From: Fidelibacterota bacterium UBA7301
GTDB taxonomy: Bacteria > Fidelibacterota > Marinisomatia > Marinisomatales > TCS55
Direction of reading: 5' to 3'
NCBI GenBank assembly: GCA_002471845.1
Contig: DKQT01000013.1
Location: 1 to 54,334, forward strand
Length of the DNA: 54,334 nucleotides
Program-made: the position numbers and the translations under genes
The notes under the pieces: model-generated
The model's input: the letters and a program-made list of their open reading frames with translations, nothing else
Told to the model about the DNA's origin: nothing
The model's database searches: none
Shown: positions 52,686-54,334 of the stretch, in pieces
Numbering within the stretch: the stretch's first letter is position 1
Layout of the letters: each line of letters starts with the position of its first letter

Positions 52686-53614
52686 CAGACCCTCTTCACT
52701 TTTGCTATACCAAATAAACCGTCTGGTCTAATCATCAGTACAACAATTAATACGATCCAAACTATAATATCATTAATCTCTTTCACCCAATTGAAGTGGA
52801 AGGAAAGGGTACCCATACTAACTGTTTCAATGACGCCCATGAGGATACCCCCGATGATGGCTCCGGGGATGGATCCGAATCCACCCAGGATTGCAGCGGG
52901 AAACGCTTTTAAACCAAGGTATGCCATGGTTGTATCCAGCAGCGCCATGCGCGGAGCCAGTAATACACCACTGATCACTCCCACCAACGTGGCAAACATC
53001 CATACATAACGGTAGACTTTTTTCACTGGAATACCCATCAGCTGTGCGGCTTCAGCATCCGCAGATGTAGCTTTCATGGCAATGCCCCAGCGAGTCTTAT
53101 TGAAAAAGAAAAAGAATAAAGCCATAAGGATGAAAGCACATATAATAATAGCCAGGTCCAATACAGAGATGACAACACCTCCTGCTTTGATTGTATTGTT
53201 TCCAAATGGAGAAACAGGAACCAGGCTGATGGGGCCGGCAATCATGGCCGTTAGTGAACGTAGAATTATAGCCAGACTGATGGTGGCCATGATGATAGAA
53301 AATACCGGTTCATCTTTTAACGGGCGGTTAATGATATAATCCAGAATGATACCGAATAGTAATGCGAAAATGATTGACCCTAACAGCGCAGCCGTAAAAA
53401 CCCAGCCATTCAATCCTCCTGCCATACCGGAAAATTGAGTGACAAAAAAGAAATTGACATAAGCGCCCACCATCATAACCTCGCCTTGGGCAAAATTGAC
53501 AACTTCCGTTGCTTTATATATAAGAGTAAACCCCAGGGCAATCAGGGCATAGATAGAACCCAGGGCAATGCCACTGACAATTTCTTGGTTGATATCGGTG
53601 AATAATGAAGTCAT
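52685..53614 (-). CDS. livH: ABC transporter permease LivH
   Basis: 309 aa, about 8 helices; GIALGSIYALIALGFTLIYKATEVVNFAQGE is the LivH start pattern, and WGIAMKATSADAEAAQLMGI the EAA-like loop. First gene of the transporter operon. No clear Shine-Dalgarno before its ATG (AAACAAATAATG), and an old terminator lies 46 bp upstream. Confidence 0.92.
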   Translation of the reverse strand: MTSLFTDINQEIVSGIALGSIYALIALGFTLIYKATEVVNFAQGEVMMVGAYVNFFFVTQFSGMAGGLNGWVFTAALLGSIIFALLFGIILDYIINRPLKDEPVFSIIMATISLAIILRSLTAMIAGPISLVPVSPFGNNTIKAGGVVISVLDLAIIICAFILMALFFFFFNKTRWGIAMKATSADAEAAQLMGIPVKKVYRYVWMFATLVGVISGVLLAPRMALLDTTMAYLGLKAFPAAILGGFGSIPGAIIGGILMGVIETVSMGTLSFHFNWVKEINDIIVWIVLIVVLMIRPDGLFGIAKVKRV

Positions 53615-53659
53615 TATTTGTTTGAAATGTACGGTTAGCTTTGTATTTGTTCTATTGAA

Positions 53660-53701
53660 GAAGTGAAAAAAAGAGAGGTTTCTTGAAAAAGAAGCCTCTC
53701 T
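53660..53701 (-). terminator. Intrinsic terminator of a lost gene
   Basis: Arms 53672-53684 and 53689-53701 (12 of 13 pairs on this strand) with a TTTC loop, followed in the minus direction by six T. It lies downstream of the TonB-receptor remnant and upstream of livH, so it ended transcription of the former and insulates the transporter operon. Confidence 0.7.
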
Positions 53702-53738
53702 ATCAACTTACGTTATCTTATTTATTGTAAACTTGGGC

Positions 53739-53870
53739 CTAGAAGTTGTATTTCACTGAAATCTTCGATGTTTTTGGCATACAGCCATAAACAGGAAGAT
53801 ATCTTGATCATTTTCTAATAGTAGCTTGAAGACTGATTCTCAAATTAGATAAGGCATAAGTATATTTGAC
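53739..53870 (-). pseudogene. C-terminal remnant of a TonB-dependent receptor
   Basis: One minus-strand frame reads VKYTYALSNLRISLQATIRK, a TGA stop, then SRYLPVYGCMPKTSKISVKYNF and TAG. The pattern (two last beta strands, PVYG, final Phe) is typical of TonB-dependent receptor C-termini. With an internal stop and nothing recognisable further upstream, it is a decayed gene end. Confidence 0.5.
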
Positions 53871-54054
53871 TATGAATGTTTTAGCCAAAATGATGCCCTT
53901 TCTTGTTATCTGGAGCTACTAAATCCTGGCAATTTATGACATTGTTAGAGATGTGTTTGTCAAGTTTTATTCTAGGTTATCTAACAGTGGTTGATTTTCA
54001 TGGATTAGCTATATATTATTCCCTTCTTTTACAAAAATAATATTAGTTAATTAA
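53871..54054. other. Gene-free upstream region of fabH-like gene
   Basis: About 184 AT-rich bases without a supportable gene. It probably holds the promoter of the plus-strand fabH-like gene; I could not fix -35/-10 boxes. Part of a roughly 440-base stretch (53615-54054) without intact genes. Confidence 0.4.
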
Positions 54055-54334
54055 ATGATTAATTCTGTTATATCAGGAATTGGTTCAATACTCCCTGAAA
54101 GGGTGATTCCAAACAGCTATTTTTCTGATAATAAATTTTTTACCAAAGATGGTAAACCAAATTCTAAATCGACTAAAGATGTGATCACCAAACTGGAAGA
54201 AATTTCATGTATCAAAAGCAGGCGGTACATCCCTGAAAATGAAGATAGTGTACCCATGATGAAAGCAGCCGCCGGCAAGGCGATTGAAGACGCGGGACTG
54301 GATAAAGAACTGGTTGATGGCATTATTGTGGCCC
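54055..54334 (+). CDS. 3-oxoacyl-ACP synthase III (FabH-like), N-terminal part
   Basis: Open from the ATG at 54055 to the window end (about 93 codons). SVISGIGSILPERVIPN and a later segment with RRYIPENEDS, MMKAAAGKAIEDAGL match the start of KAS III/thiolase-fold enzymes. An 11-residue insert-like KDGKPNSKSTK occurs near residue 35. The catalytic Cys lies beyond the window. Role: start of fatty-acid synthesis or a related acyl condensation. Confidence 0.8.
   Translation, partial: MINSVISGIGSILPERVIPNSYFSDNKFFTKDGKPNSKSTKDVITKLEEISCIKSRRYIPENEDSVPMMKAAAGKAIEDAGLDKELVDGIIVA

Noticed and set aside
1..54334. tRNA, rRNA, riboswitch, integrase, transposase, toxin-antitoxin or CRISPR/defence genes
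   Set aside because: I looked for these and saw no supporting motif; the island-like features are decayed genes, not mobile-element genes.

Overview
This window most likely comes from a Gram-negative bacterium of the Bacteroidetes/Marinimicrobia (FCB) side of the tree. The evidence is a type IX secretion C-terminal tail on a GH18 protein, many lipoprotein and Tat-exported hydrolases, FG-GAP/VCBS + ASPIC/UnbV proteins, a Bacteroidetes-style stand-alone GlmU-like protein, and NamZ (DUF1343) and DUF1460 peptidoglycan enzymes. Marine Candidatus Marinimicrobia is my best guess, but the phylum is an inference. Most of the window is AT-rich (about 40% GC). The first 2.3 kb is strikingly GC-rich (about 60%), and the change falls almost exactly on a gene boundary.

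Layout. (1) 1-2335, minus strand: the start of a truncated membrane protein and a membrane-anchored multiheme cytochrome c. (2) 2337-6130: a large TPR-VCBS-ASPIC/UnbV protein, preceded by the 3' remnant of a second VCBS protein. (3) 6142-23846, minus strand: a long, tightly packed gene train. It holds a nucleotidyltransferase, a galactokinase-like kinase, a Na+/solute symporter, a GH109-like oxidoreductase, a sialidase, a trans-3-hydroxyproline dehydratase, a GH2 beta-galactosidase, a hydroxylysine-phosphate lyase-like PLP enzyme, a hydroxylysine kinase-like protein, a methyltransferase, a Tat-exported flavin amine oxidase, a two-helix mini-protein, an Xaa-Pro peptidase and a YhhN protein. Read together, it looks like a locus for stripping and catabolising animal glycoprotein, possibly collagen. 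(4) 23925-25176: a small membrane protein, a 36-bp perfect palindrome, a 35-aa mini-protein and a PAP2 phosphatase.

(5) 25273-47125: a peptidoglycan/amino-sugar salvage island in three operons. The plus-strand operon at 25273-34105 encodes a DAP-decarboxylase family enzyme, GH18, NamZ, DacB, a PqqB-like lipoprotein and GH20. The minus-strand operon at 41345-36180 encodes an exported NagZ-beta-lactamase fusion, a DUF1460 amidase and a symporter. The plus-strand operon at 41403-47125 encodes a cytosolic NagZ, a ROK-like kinase, a leaderless SpoIID, an AmpG-like permease and NagX. Between the first two sit a GlmU-like gene and two truncated gene starts (CBM9-like and nagB). (6) 53614-47122, minus strand: a complete branched-chain/organic-acid type ABC transporter (LivH, LivM, binding lipoprotein, LivG, LivF) followed by a long-chain acyl-CoA ligase. 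(7) 53660-54334: a degraded TonB-receptor C-terminus with its terminator, and the start of a FabH-like ketoacyl synthase.

No tRNA, rRNA, CRISPR array, transposase or phage gene was recognised. The working picture is of a scavenger that degrades animal glycoprotein and bacterial cell walls outside or in the periplasm, imports the fragments and feeds them into central metabolism.
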